From assembly GCF_026015965.1 (NCBI RefSeq), contig NZ_CP110383.1:901808-965807 (forward strand): a stretch of 64,000 bases of DNA, written 5' to 3'. This document shows positions 46,150 through 54,916 of the stretch, in pieces. Source of the DNA: Selenomonas sputigena. Lineage in GTDB: Bacteria > Bacillota > Negativicutes > Selenomonadales > Selenomonadaceae. The translations under genes were made by a program, and so were the position numbers. The first letter of the stretch is position 1; the number at the start of each line of letters is the position of its first letter. Below the pieces are notes generated by a model that saw only the letters and a list, made by a program, of their open reading frames with translations, was not told where the DNA came from and made no database searches.

Positions 46150-47481
46150 ATGGACAAGGCGCGGGAGACGGCGCTCAAGGCGCTTCATGAAGTGAATGAA
46201 AAGGGCGCTTATGCCAATGTGGCATTGGCGCGGTCTTTGCGTGCCGCGAAACTCTCCGAAGTGGATCGCCGATTTGCAACGGAACTGGTCTACGGCGCGG
46301 CGAAGGCGGGCGGCACGCTCGATTGGATTCTGCGGCGCTACTTGAACCGTCCGCTTTCCAAGATCCCGCCCATGGTGCGGGATATTTTGCGTTTGGGCGT
46401 ATACCAGCTTTTCTTCCTTGCGCGCGTGCCTGCCTCCGCCGCCTGCAATACGGCGGTGGAGATGACGAAGCGCTGCAGCCATGCGGGCACGGTGAAGTTT
46501 GTCAACGCCGTTCTGCGCACGGCGGCTCGTGAACCGGAAAAAGCCACATTCCCGACGGGCAAGGCGCATGAAGCGGAAAATCTTGCCCTGTCCCTGCAGC
46601 ATCCCGAGTGGCTCGTGCGGCGTTGGATCGGGCAGTTCGGCTATGAAGAGGCAAGGGCGCTCTGCGAATTTGACAATGCGCAGGCGACGCTTTCCCTGCG
46701 TACGAACACCTTGAAGATTACGCGGGACAAGCTCCTCGAACGCCTCTCGCAAGAGGGCGTGGAGGCGGAGCCTTCCGCTTGGACGCCCGAAGGAATCCTC
46801 TGCCTTCGCCACGGCTCTCTCGACGCTCTGGAATCCTTGCAGCAGGGGCTTTTTCAGGTGCAGGACGAAAGTTCGATGCTCGTGGCGCATGTCCTCGCGC
46901 CCGAGCTAGGTGAATTCGTGCTCGACGTCTGCAGTGCGCCGGGCGGCAAGACGACGCATATCGCCGCCTCTATGGGCGACCGTGGACGCATCGTCGCACT
47001 CGACGTGCATGAGCACAAGATGCGCCGCGTTGCGGAAAACTGCGAGCGGCTCGGCATTAAGTCGGTGGAGACTCTGCTCCTCGATGCGCGCGAGGCGGGG
47101 AGGCGCTTTCCGCGCCAGGCCGACCGCGTGCTCGTCGATGCGCCTTGCTCGGGACTCGGCGTCCTGCGGCGAAAGCCCGATGCGCGTTGGCGAAAGCGGC
47201 CGGACGACCTCGCCGCTCTCGCACGATTGCAGCGGGAAATTCTCAGCTCTGCTGCGGAAGCCGTGAAAAGCGGCGGCGTGCTCGTCTACAGCACATGCAC
47301 GATCGAGCGCGAGGAAAATGAAGCCGTCGTGGAGGACTTCCTCGCGCGGCACGAAGAGTTCAGCTTGGAGAATGCAGGAGAACTCCTGCCGCTGAAAAAG
47401 CGCCCCGAGCGGATGCTGCAGCTTTATCCGCAGCGAGACGGCACGGACGGCTTCTTCATCGCCCGCATGAGAAGAAGGTGA
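46150..47481 (+). CDS. rsmB: 16S rRNA (cytosine-967-C5)-methyltransferase RsmB
   Basis: 443 residues with an N-terminal NusB-like RNA-binding domain (about 1-140; DRRFATELVYGAAK) and a C-terminal m5C methyltransferase. The SAM loop is VCSAPGGKTTHIAA. The catalytic cysteines are in DAPCSGLGVLRRKPD and VYSTCTIEREENE. GGAGGATCT precedes the ATG. The gene is tightly packed between the DUF116 gene and rlmN. Confidence 0.95.
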   Translation: MDKARETALKALHEVNEKGAYANVALARSLRAAKLSEVDRRFATELVYGAAKAGGTLDWILRRYLNRPLSKIPPMVRDILRLGVYQLFFLARVPASAACNTAVEMTKRCSHAGTVKFVNAVLRTAAREPEKATFPTGKAHEAENLALSLQHPEWLVRRWIGQFGYEEARALCEFDNAQATLSLRTNTLKITRDKLLERLSQEGVEAEPSAWTPEGILCLRHGSLDALESLQQGLFQVQDESSMLVAHVLAPELGEFVLDVCSAPGGKTTHIAASMGDRGRIVALDVHEHKMRRVAENCERLGIKSVETLLLDAREAGRRFPRQADRVLVDAPCSGLGVLRRKPDARWRKRPDDLAALARLQREILSSAAEAVKSGGVLVYSTCTIEREENEAVVEDFLARHEEFSLENAGELLPLKKRPERMLQLYPQRDGTDGFFIARMRRR

Positions 47482-47485
47482 ATGC

Positions 47486-48538
47486 ATGAAGAACATTTTC
47501 GGCATGACGCTCGAAGCGATGCAGGAGGATTTCGCTGCCCTGCGCTTGGAAAAATACCGCGCGAGGCAGGTGGCGGAATGGCTCTACAAGAAATGTGCGA
47601 AGCGTTTTTCCGACATGACGAATCTGCCGAAGTCCCTGCGCACGGAACTTGAGACGAGGTACACGATCGACACGCCTCTTTTGCGCGCGAGGCTCGATGC
47701 CGCCGACGGCAGGACGAGCAAGTTCCTGCTCGCCTTTTCCGACGGCGCGGCTGTGGAAGCCGTGCTCATGCGTCAACCTTACGGCAACAGTATATGCATA
47801 TCGACGCAGGCGGGCTGCAATATGGGCTGCTCCTTCTGCGCATCGACCTTGCACGGATTGGCGCGTGATCTGACGGCGGGGGAAATGCTCGCCGAGGTTC
47901 TCTTCATCGAGGAAATGCTGAGATCGCAGGGCGGGAAGGTCGACACCATGGTCTTGATGGGATCGGGAGAGCCTTTGATGAACTATGAAAATGTCGTGGA
48001 TTTCCTGCGCCTGCTGCATGAAGAATACGTGCTGAACATCAGCTATCGCAGCATCACGCTGTCCACTTCTGGCATCGTTCCCGCTATAGACCGTCTTGCC
48101 GAAGAGGGTATGCCTCTGACGCTTTCCATCTCGCTCCATGCGCCGCGTGAGGAACTTCGTTCCGAACTCATGCCGATCAATCGCAAGTATCCATTGTCGG
48201 ACGTCGTCGCGGCAGGAAAACGCTATGCGGAAAAGACGGGGCGGCGCGTCACATACGAGTACATCCTCATCCGCGACGTGAACGACGGCGAGCGGGAGGC
48301 TCGGGAATTGGCCGAACTTCTCGAAGGACAGCTTGCAAGCGTCAACCTCATTCCCATCAATCCCGTGAAGGAGCGGGGCTTCGAGCGGCCATCCGAGGAG
48401 CGCACTGCAGCCTTCTGTCGTGCGCTCACGCGCCGTCACATCACGGCCACGGTACGTCGGGAGATGGGAGCTGACATACAGGCGGCCTGCGGACAACTGC
48501 GCAACCGACACATGTCCGAGAGTGAAGAGAAGCAATAG
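47486..48538 (+). CDS. rlmN: Dual-specificity 23S rRNA/tRNA m2A methyltransferase RlmN
   Basis: Radical-SAM enzyme methylating A2503 of 23S rRNA and A37 of some tRNAs. In 350 residues it has the cluster motif GCNMGCSFCAS, LMGSGEPLMNYE, STSGIVPAIDRL and the C-terminal methyl-carrier Cys in AACGQL. It follows rsmB by 4 nt. This is the usual order before the phosphatase/kinase genes. Confidence 0.96.
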   Translation: MKNIFGMTLEAMQEDFAALRLEKYRARQVAEWLYKKCAKRFSDMTNLPKSLRTELETRYTIDTPLLRARLDAADGRTSKFLLAFSDGAAVEAVLMRQPYGNSICISTQAGCNMGCSFCASTLHGLARDLTAGEMLAEVLFIEEMLRSQGGKVDTMVLMGSGEPLMNYENVVDFLRLLHEEYVLNISYRSITLSTSGIVPAIDRLAEEGMPLTLSISLHAPREELRSELMPINRKYPLSDVVAAGKRYAEKTGRRVTYEYILIRDVNDGEREARELAELLEGQLASVNLIPINPVKERGFERPSEERTAAFCRALTRRHITATVRREMGADIQAACGQLRNRHMSESEEKQ

Positions 48539-48553
48539 ATTGTGAGGGATTCC

Positions 48554-49306
48554 ATGGCTTTTACCAAATGGGAAACGTTTTTGGAAAATCATATCGAAGG
48601 ATTTTTCAATAAGAAGTTTGGCAGCGCCCTTGAACCGATCGAGGTGGAGAAGAAACTCGAAAAAGAAATCGCGAACGCGAAGCGGCGGGCGAAAAAAGGG
48701 AAGAAAGAATGGATCTTGCCCAATGCCTATACGATCCTTATGAACGAGGAAGATTGCCACCACCTTTCGTCACAGCGCTTCCTCGATGATCTTCACATCT
48801 TAGCGGAGAAAAAAGTCATCTTGCTCGATGCCTTCATGGACGGGAAACTTGCCATCAACATTCAGAAGGATGCGGAACTTTCTCTCGGCCTGTGCCGTGT
48901 GAAGGCGTCATATTCTGACATGGTGCAGCGCGTGGCGCAGGCGGTGAAGGAGCAGCACACGATCGTCCTGCAGAGACCGTCTTTCCAGGTGCCGCTCGAT
49001 TTGCCGACGGAGTACAAGATCGCTTCGCTCACGGTTGTGGAAGGGGCGGATCTCGATTCTTACCTCGCGTTCGGCGAGAAAAAGATCTTTCTCGGCAGAC
49101 GTGAACGAAGCGATTTCATCTTGACCGATCCCAACGCTTCGCGCGTCCATGCCTCCATCCGCTATGAAAGGCATCGCCATTTCCTGCAGGATGAGGACAG
49201 CACGAACGGCACGCTTCTCAACGGACGTCCCGTGCTCGAATCATGGCTGCGGCATGGCGATGAGATTCAGATTGGAAATTCCGTCCTGCGCTATGAGGTG
49301 ATATGA
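48554..49306 (+). CDS. FhaA-like protein (DUF3662 + FHA domain)
   Basis: A 250-residue cytoplasmic phosphothreonine-reading adaptor. Residues 1-120 are a DUF3662-type domain (FLENHIEGFFNKKFGSALEP). A linker follows, then an FHA domain at about 175-250 with GRRERSDFILTDPNASRVHA and DEDSTNGTLLNG. In actinobacteria, FhaA binds phosphorylated MviN/MurJ and links the Ser/Thr kinase to wall synthesis. The same partners follow here (PrpC, FtsW-like, PBP, PknB), so a similar role is inferred. The start at ATG 48554 follows GAGGG. Confidence 0.88.
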   Translation: MAFTKWETFLENHIEGFFNKKFGSALEPIEVEKKLEKEIANAKRRAKKGKKEWILPNAYTILMNEEDCHHLSSQRFLDDLHILAEKKVILLDAFMDGKLAINIQKDAELSLGLCRVKASYSDMVQRVAQAVKEQHTIVLQRPSFQVPLDLPTEYKIASLTVVEGADLDSYLAFGEKKIFLGRRERSDFILTDPNASRVHASIRYERHRHFLQDEDSTNGTLLNGRPVLESWLRHGDEIQIGNSVLRYEVI

Positions 49307-49759
49307 TTGCCGGGTTCAGATCTTTTGCTGCGCGTTCTGAGCGTAGCTTTTCAATACGGCGTCCTGCTGCTGCTCTTTCGTTTTATCGCGCGCTTGGCAC
49401 AGGCGATGTTTGAAGACGCCAAGGCTTTGCAGCAGGAAATAAAGCCGCGTGAGATATTGCCTGACGAAGCCGTGCTCAGCGTCGTGGAGGCAGGCGATGA
49501 AGCGCTTTTGGGCAAGCGCTTCGCCTTCACGCAGGGACTGACGATCGGGCGCAGTGCCGACAACGACATCCGCATTCCCGATTCCTTCGTATCGCACCGT
49601 CATGCTGTCGTACGTCTTGTAAACAATCAGTATGTCATCGAGGACATGGGCAGCATGAACCACACGTATCTGAACGATGCGATCCTGCAGGGAAAGGCCT
49701 ATCTGAAGCCGGGGGATCTCATACGCATCGGCTTTGTGACACTGAGGTTTGAGAGGTGA
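49307..49759 (+). CDS. FhaB-like membrane FHA-domain protein
   Basis: 150 residues with one N-terminal membrane helix (VAFQYGVLLLLFRFIARL) and a C-terminal FHA domain at about 70-150 (IGRSADNDIRIPDSFVSHRHA; DMGSMNHTYLND). This is the layout of actinobacterial FhaB/FipA. The start is TTG immediately after the fhaA stop. It probably tethers phospho-partners to the divisome or elongasome at the membrane. Confidence 0.85.
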   Translation: MPGSDLLLRVLSVAFQYGVLLLLFRFIARLAQAMFEDAKALQQEIKPREILPDEAVLSVVEAGDEALLGKRFAFTQGLTIGRSADNDIRIPDSFVSHRHAVVRLVNNQYVIEDMGSMNHTYLNDAILQGKAYLKPGDLIRIGFVTLRFER

Positions 49760-49764
49760 TTTTT

Positions 49765-50475
49765 TTGAAAGTCTCGAAAGCGACGGACAGGGGAAAGGTG
49801 CGCGAGAGCAACGAGGATGCATGCGCCTTCATACCGCCTGATACGTATGTCGTGGCGGACGGCATGGGGGGATATGCCGCAGGAGAAGTGGCGAGCGCGA
49901 TGCTCGTCGATGTATTCACTGAGATGTTTTCCGATGCTGTGCATGAATACGGCGAGAAAGCTTTGCTTCATGCCGTACAGGCAGCGAACAGCAAGATTCT
50001 CTGTGCAGCGGCGGCGAGTGAAGCCCGAAAGGGCATGGGGACGACAGTCGTCGCCTTGCAGTATAGGGAAAATGCGGCGTATTGGGCGCATGTAGGCGAC
50101 AGCCGCCTGTATCTTCTGCGAAAGGGTGCGCTCAGGCGGCTCACGCGCGACCATTCTTTCGTACAGGATCTCGTCGAGCGAGGCTCCATCACGGAAGAGG
50201 AGGCGAGGAATCATCCGAAAAAGAATCTTCTGACGCGTGCGGTCGGCGTGGAAGAAAAACTCGTCGTCGATACGGGAAGCTTCACGATCGAGGAGGGCGA
50301 CATCTTTCTCCTGTGCTCGGACGGATTGACGAATATGGTTGGAGAAGCCGCCATTCGCGAGACTCTGCAGGGAGAGTCTGCGGACAAGGCACGGACTCTC
50401 GTCGAGCTGGCGCTTCTGGCAGGAGGACTCGACAATATCACAGCCATCGTGGTGGAATGCGATGAAAGAGGCTAA
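49765..50475 (+). CDS. prpC: PP2C-family Ser/Thr protein phosphatase (PrpC/Stp/PstP)
   Basis: 236-residue soluble PPM phosphatase that reverses PknB phosphorylation. Metal motifs are RESNEDACAF, VADGMGGYAAGE, VGDSRLYLLRKG, LCSDGLTNMV and LDNITAIVVEC. TTG 49765 lies 6 nt after AGAGGTG; a GTG three codons earlier overlaps fhaB. There is no membrane segment, unlike mycobacterial PstP. It overlaps the next gene by 14 nt. Confidence 0.93.
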   Translation: MKVSKATDRGKVRESNEDACAFIPPDTYVVADGMGGYAAGEVASAMLVDVFTEMFSDAVHEYGEKALLHAVQAANSKILCAAAASEARKGMGTTVVALQYRENAAYWAHVGDSRLYLLRKGALRRLTRDHSFVQDLVERGSITEEEARNHPKKNLLTRAVGVEEKLVVDTGSFTIEEGDIFLLCSDGLTNMVGEAAIRETLQGESADKARTLVELALLAGGLDNITAIVVECDERG

Positions 50476-51715
50476 GCTGCACCTGCTGCTGCCTCCGCTC
50501 GGCATCCTGCTGCTGGGCACGGGCGTACTGCTTCTTGCACATCGTCTGACGGCGGATCTTTTGCTGCTGCCCTGGCTTGCGGCAGTCATCGTCGGTGCAT
50601 TCTTCACGCAGTTCATTTTGGGCAGACGAGATGGAACGGACTTGACGCTTTTCCCTGCAGCCATGCTGCTCGCAAGTCTCGGCCTCATCATGATCGGACG
50701 CTTGAAGCCCGCGCTCTTTTTGACACAGATGCGTTGGCTGCTGCTCGGTCTGATCGTTTATCTTTTCCTCGTCTTTCTTGGAGAGAGGGTTCTTCGCCTC
50801 CTTTCCTATCCATATCTTCTGGGCGTGTTCTGTCTTCTGCTCCTGTGCTCGGCGCTCTTTTTCGGCACGGAGATCGGCGGCAGCCGCAACTGGATCGTCT
50901 TCGGCCCTTTCGCCGTGCAGCCCTCGGAATTTGGCAAGATCGTCATCATCATGTTTCTTGCTGCCTATCTGACGGAGCATCGGGAGGTATTGACGCTGCC
51001 CAGGCACAGGCTTCTTTGGCTGAAGCTGCCCGTGCTTCGCTTCATTGCGCCGCTCCTTTTAATCTGGGGCATCGCCATCTTGATGTTCGTCGTGCAGCGC
51101 GATCTCGGCTCGGCTCTGCTCTTTTTTGGCATAGCTGTTTCCATGACGTATATGGCTACGGGTCGAAAATCTTATGTGGCGCTTGCCTTCGCGTTCTTTC
51201 TGGGCGCAGCCGTGCTCAGTTACTCGTTCTTTTCCCATGTGCGCGTGCGCTTCAACATCTGGCTCGACCCTTGGAGCGATCCTTCGGGCAGCGCTTATCA
51301 AGTCGTGCAGTCCCTCTTTGCGCTCGGCTCGGGCGGCGTTTGGGGCGCGGGTTTTGCGCACGGCCATCCCAATTTGATTCCCGAGGTGCATACGGATTTT
51401 ATTTTTGCGGCGATTGCGGAAGAACTGGGGCTGCTCGGCTCCCTAGGCGTCATGCTCGTCTTTGCCCTGTTTTTTTATCGTGCCATACGCATCGCGCTCG
51501 CCTGCCGGGAAGAGACGCGCATGCTGCTTGCCGCCGGTATCGCAGTCGTGTTTCTCCTGCAGGCTTTCATCATCATCGCAGGCGTGACGAAATTCTTACC
51601 GCTGACGGGCATCACGCTTCCCTTTGTAAGCTACGGGGGCAGTTCCATGATCGCCAGCTTCATGCTGCTCGGCATTTTGACCGTGCTTTCCAAAAAGGAG
51701 AATCGACATGGTTGA
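50462..51715 (+). CDS. FtsW/RodA/SpoVE-family peptidoglycan glycosyltransferase
   Basis: SEDS-family integral membrane protein of 417 residues with about ten helices. Family motifs are GSRNWIVFGPFAVQPSEFGK, RDLGSALLFFGIAVSMTY, the large extracytoplasmic loop FNIWLDPWSDPSGSAYQVVQ, and LPLTGITLPFVSYGGSSMIA. It polymerises lipid II with the class B PBP encoded next door. RodA-like versus FtsW-like is not decided by sequence; the cassette order matches actinobacterial rodA. The ATG lies within the end of prpC. Confidence 0.92.
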   Translation: MKEAKLHLLLPPLGILLLGTGVLLLAHRLTADLLLLPWLAAVIVGAFFTQFILGRRDGTDLTLFPAAMLLASLGLIMIGRLKPALFLTQMRWLLLGLIVYLFLVFLGERVLRLLSYPYLLGVFCLLLLCSALFFGTEIGGSRNWIVFGPFAVQPSEFGKIVIIMFLAAYLTEHREVLTLPRHRLLWLKLPVLRFIAPLLLIWGIAILMFVVQRDLGSALLFFGIAVSMTYMATGRKSYVALAFAFFLGAAVLSYSFFSHVRVRFNIWLDPWSDPSGSAYQVVQSLFALGSGGVWGAGFAHGHPNLIPEVHTDFIFAAIAEELGLLGSLGVMLVFALFFYRAIRIALACREETRMLLAAGIAVVFLLQAFIIIAGVTKFLPLTGITLPFVSYGGSSMIASFMLLGILTVLSKKENRHG

Positions 51716-53102
51716 GCGAAATAATACAAGGTATATCCTGCGCACAGCCATCATCCTGCTCTTGTCATTTTCCTGCTTGGCGCTTTATGTCGTCTATCTG
51801 CAGGTCTGGGAAGCGGATCGGCTCGCAGAGCATCCTCTGAATCGCCGCGCGGCTCTCGCCGAGGACAGCGTGCTGCGCGGCAGCATCCTTGATCGAAAGG
51901 GTGAAGTTCTCGCGCTCAGCCCGAATGTGGGCGAAAGGCGCTACCCTTACGGGCGGATCATGGAGCCGGTCACGGGCTATCTCGATGATACGATCGGCAG
52001 CACGGGCATCGAGGCTTATAAGGGGGCAGAGCTTTCGGGACACAGCCGCCTTCTCGGGCGATTAGGGCCGCTCGCGCAGATTTTCTCTTCCTCACGCGGC
52101 GACGACGTCTATCTGACGCTCGACGCTGCACTGCAGGAAACGGCATACGAGGCGCTGGGAGAACGGCGCGGGGCTGTCGTCATGCTCGATGCGGAAAGCG
52201 GGGCGGTTCTCGTGCTCGCATCGCGTCCCTCGTTCGATCCGTCCGATATTCAAGCGCAGTGGGACAGCCTGAGGCAGGACAAGGAAAGTCCGCTCGTAAA
52301 CCGTGCGCTGCAAGGTCTTTATCCGCCTGGATCGACCATCAAGCCATTGATTCTCGATGCGGCGTTGGAAAACGGCGTTACGAACAGCAAGGAAGTATTC
52401 GACTGCACGGGAGCGCTCAAAGTGGGGGATTCGGTCATCCACGAGAGCCACGGCGCTGTGCACGGCAGGATCGATGTGGAGCACGCCTTGATTGAGTCCT
52501 GCAACACGACGTTCGGCTCGCTTGCGCTGCGCCTGGGTGGCAAGAAACTGGCGGATGCCTTCCGACGTTTCGGCTTTGAGGAGACGGCGCAGGGCGAATT
52601 GGCGGAGGCGGCAGCGCATCTGCCCGACTTCGCTTCCCTCGGGCAAGGAGATACGGCTCAGATCGGCATTGGGCAGAGCACGCTTCTCGTCACGCCGCTG
52701 CACATGGCGCTGCTCGCCGCGGCGTTTGCAAATGACGGCATCATAATGAAGCCCTACATGGTTGAACGTGTCGTGACACCCAACGGCATCACACTCGAAC
52801 AGCATCGAAGCGAGAAGTGGTTCGAGGCTACGACGGCGGCGCGCGCCTCCTTGATTCATGGATTCATGGAGGAGGTCGTGCAGGAAGGCACGGGCACGGC
52901 GGCGGCGCTCCGTGGCGTGCGCGTAGCGGGCAAGACGGGCACGGCGGAAAATTCGGGCGAGGATCATGCGTGGTTCATCGGCTCGGCGGAAATAAAAGGT
53001 CGAAAGGTGGCTTTTGCCATCCTTGTGGAAAACAGCGGCGGAGGCGGCACAGAAGCTGCACCAATCGCACGGAAGCTGTTGGAAAAGTTGCAAGATGATT
53101 AG
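51708..53102 (+). CDS. Class B penicillin-binding protein (PbpA-like)
   Basis: D,D-transpeptidase partner of the adjacent SEDS protein, 464 residues. One membrane anchor covers about 10-30. A short pedestal follows with LRGSILDRKGEVLA, then the transpeptidase domain with active-site GSTIKP (Ser near residue 209), SCN (about 263) and KTGTAE (about 408), all intact. It is smaller than PBP2/PBP3 and fits the PbpA group. It overlaps the SEDS gene by 8 nt. Confidence 0.93.
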   Translation: MVERNNTRYILRTAIILLLSFSCLALYVVYLQVWEADRLAEHPLNRRAALAEDSVLRGSILDRKGEVLALSPNVGERRYPYGRIMEPVTGYLDDTIGSTGIEAYKGAELSGHSRLLGRLGPLAQIFSSSRGDDVYLTLDAALQETAYEALGERRGAVVMLDAESGAVLVLASRPSFDPSDIQAQWDSLRQDKESPLVNRALQGLYPPGSTIKPLILDAALENGVTNSKEVFDCTGALKVGDSVIHESHGAVHGRIDVEHALIESCNTTFGSLALRLGGKKLADAFRRFGFEETAQGELAEAAAHLPDFASLGQGDTAQIGIGQSTLLVTPLHMALLAAAFANDGIIMKPYMVERVVTPNGITLEQHRSEKWFEATTAARASLIHGFMEEVVQEGTGTAAALRGVRVAGKTGTAENSGEDHAWFIGSAEIKGRKVAFAILVENSGGGGTEAAPIARKLLEKLQDD

Positions 53103-53113
53103 GAGGCAGTGCC

Positions 53114-54895
53114 ATGGAACAACGCATTTTAGGCAATCGCTATGAGCTTGTGGAGCTTGTTGGAAGCGGCGGCATGGCTGATGTATATAAGGCGCACGAC
53201 AAACTGCTCGATCGAACGGTCGCGGTCAAGGTGCTGCACGCCCAATTCGCGAGTGACGCCGAGTTTGTAGCACGCTTTCAAGCTGAAGCACAGGGAGCCG
53301 CGAAGATGTCGCATCCCAACATCGTCAATATCTACGATGTCGGGCAGGAGGGAAACGCCCACTACATCGTTATGGAATACGTTTCGGGGCAGACCCTGCG
53401 CGAAGAGCTTGATGCGGGCGGACGCCTGCCCGTTGCCACGGCGCTCGCCATTGCGCGTCAGATTGCCGAGGCTCTGCATCATGCGCACAAGAACGGTCTT
53501 GTCCACTGTGACATCAAGCCGCACAACATCCTCGTGATGGAGGACGGGCGCATCAAGGTCGCCGATTTCGGCATCGCTCGCGCCGTGAGTTCGGTCACGT
53601 CGACGTATACAGGCAACATCGTTGGCTCCGTGCATTATTTTTCGCCTGAGCAGGCGAAGGGCGCTTCGATCACGCCGAAGTCAGATGTCTACTCCCTCGG
53701 CGTCGTTCTCTATGAAATGCTCACGGGCGAGTTGCCCTTCACTGGTGAAACCCCCGTTGGCATCGCCTTGAAGCACTTGCAGGAAGAGCCTCTTTCCGTC
53801 TGCGCCATCGACCCGTCGATTCCGCCATTCGTCGAGGCTCTCGTTGCGGAATTGATGGCAAAGGATCCGAATCGGCGGCCCGACAGTGAGACCGTCGTGC
53901 GGCAGATCGCGCAGGATGAGGCGATGCTTGGCGGCTCGGCATCGTCGCTGCTCGATCCCTATGCGACGCAGGTATTGCCGCGCGTGCGTGAGGCCGAGGT
54001 CGATTCATCTCTTTTGTCAAGACACGGGCAGGAAGAGCAGCCTTCCGTACATGTTCCGGATGCCGGGCATGGCGGTGCAGCGAAGAAGGCATACCGCTCC
54101 AAGGCCTTCCTTTTCATTCTGTTCCTCGTATTGTTTTTTGGCTTCTTTGCAGGCGCATTCCTTTCCTATGGAAAGTTTTGGAGCGGTGCGGAAGTCGTCG
54201 TTCCCGATGTGACGGGACAGACGCTGGCCGTCGCCAAGCAGAAGTTGGAGGACAAGAAACTGCGCGTGGACATCGCGGAGATGTACGATTCCAATATACC
54301 GGCAGGGCAGGTCGTCAAGCAAGATCCCGAGGGAGGTTCGAAGGTCAAGGAAGAGCGCCTCGTGACCATCTACGTGAGCAAGGGCGGCGAGGAAGTCAGT
54401 ATGCCGGAACTCAAGGGGATGCAGAAGTCAGCGGCAGAGAGCAAGCTGACCGGAGCGGGCTTGAAACTCGGCGTCGTGACGGAAGAGTTCTCCTCGCAGC
54501 CTGCGGGGAGCGTCATCGGACAGGACCCGCGTGCGGGATCGAAGATCAGCAAGGGGCAGGTCGTCGACCTCGTGATCAGCAAGGGCGAGCGGCCGCGCAA
54601 GGTCTCCGTGCCGAGCGTTGTCGGCGGCGCGGAATCAAGCGCCAAGGAAGCGATCAAGAACCGCGGACTTCATGTAGGCTCCGTCACGAAGGAAGCGAGT
54701 TCGCAGGCGGCAGGCACGGTCGTGCGGCAGAGCCCGGCGGCAGGCAGCGAGGTGGAAGAAGGTACGGCGGTCGACCTTGTACTTGCCGCCGAAACGGAAA
54801 AGAAGTCTTCGAAGACGAAGGAGCGCGCGTCGGACGACAATGCAGGCGACAAGACGCCGAGCAAGGACGCAAGCGGCGGCAAGTCGAACCGCTAG
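53114..54895 (+). CDS. pknB: PASTA-domain Ser/Thr protein kinase (PknB/PrkC)
   Basis: Membrane Hanks-type kinase sensing muropeptides or lipid II, 593 residues. The kinase domain (1-275) has the glycine loop VGSGGMADVYKAHD, VAVKVL, the catalytic loop HCDIKPHNIL, DFGIARAV and SPEQAKG. The usual HRD Arg is Cys (a non-RD kinase). A juxtamembrane linker, one helix at about 331-355 (FLFILFLVLFFGFFAGAFLS), then three PASTA repeats (about 360-570) and a Lys/Ser-rich tail complete it. It sits between pbp and rsgA and is the likely kinase for both FHA proteins. Confidence 0.95.
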   Translation: MEQRILGNRYELVELVGSGGMADVYKAHDKLLDRTVAVKVLHAQFASDAEFVARFQAEAQGAAKMSHPNIVNIYDVGQEGNAHYIVMEYVSGQTLREELDAGGRLPVATALAIARQIAEALHHAHKNGLVHCDIKPHNILVMEDGRIKVADFGIARAVSSVTSTYTGNIVGSVHYFSPEQAKGASITPKSDVYSLGVVLYEMLTGELPFTGETPVGIALKHLQEEPLSVCAIDPSIPPFVEALVAELMAKDPNRRPDSETVVRQIAQDEAMLGGSASSLLDPYATQVLPRVREAEVDSSLLSRHGQEEQPSVHVPDAGHGGAAKKAYRSKAFLFILFLVLFFGFFAGAFLSYGKFWSGAEVVVPDVTGQTLAVAKQKLEDKKLRVDIAEMYDSNIPAGQVVKQDPEGGSKVKEERLVTIYVSKGGEEVSMPELKGMQKSAAESKLTGAGLKLGVVTEEFSSQPAGSVIGQDPRAGSKISKGQVVDLVISKGERPRKVSVPSVVGGAESSAKEAIKNRGLHVGSVTKEASSQAAGTVVRQSPAAGSEVEEGTAVDLVLAAETEKKSSKTKERASDDNAGDKTPSKDASGGKSNR

Positions 54896-54916
54896 CAAGT
54901 GGGAGAGGAGGCCGGT

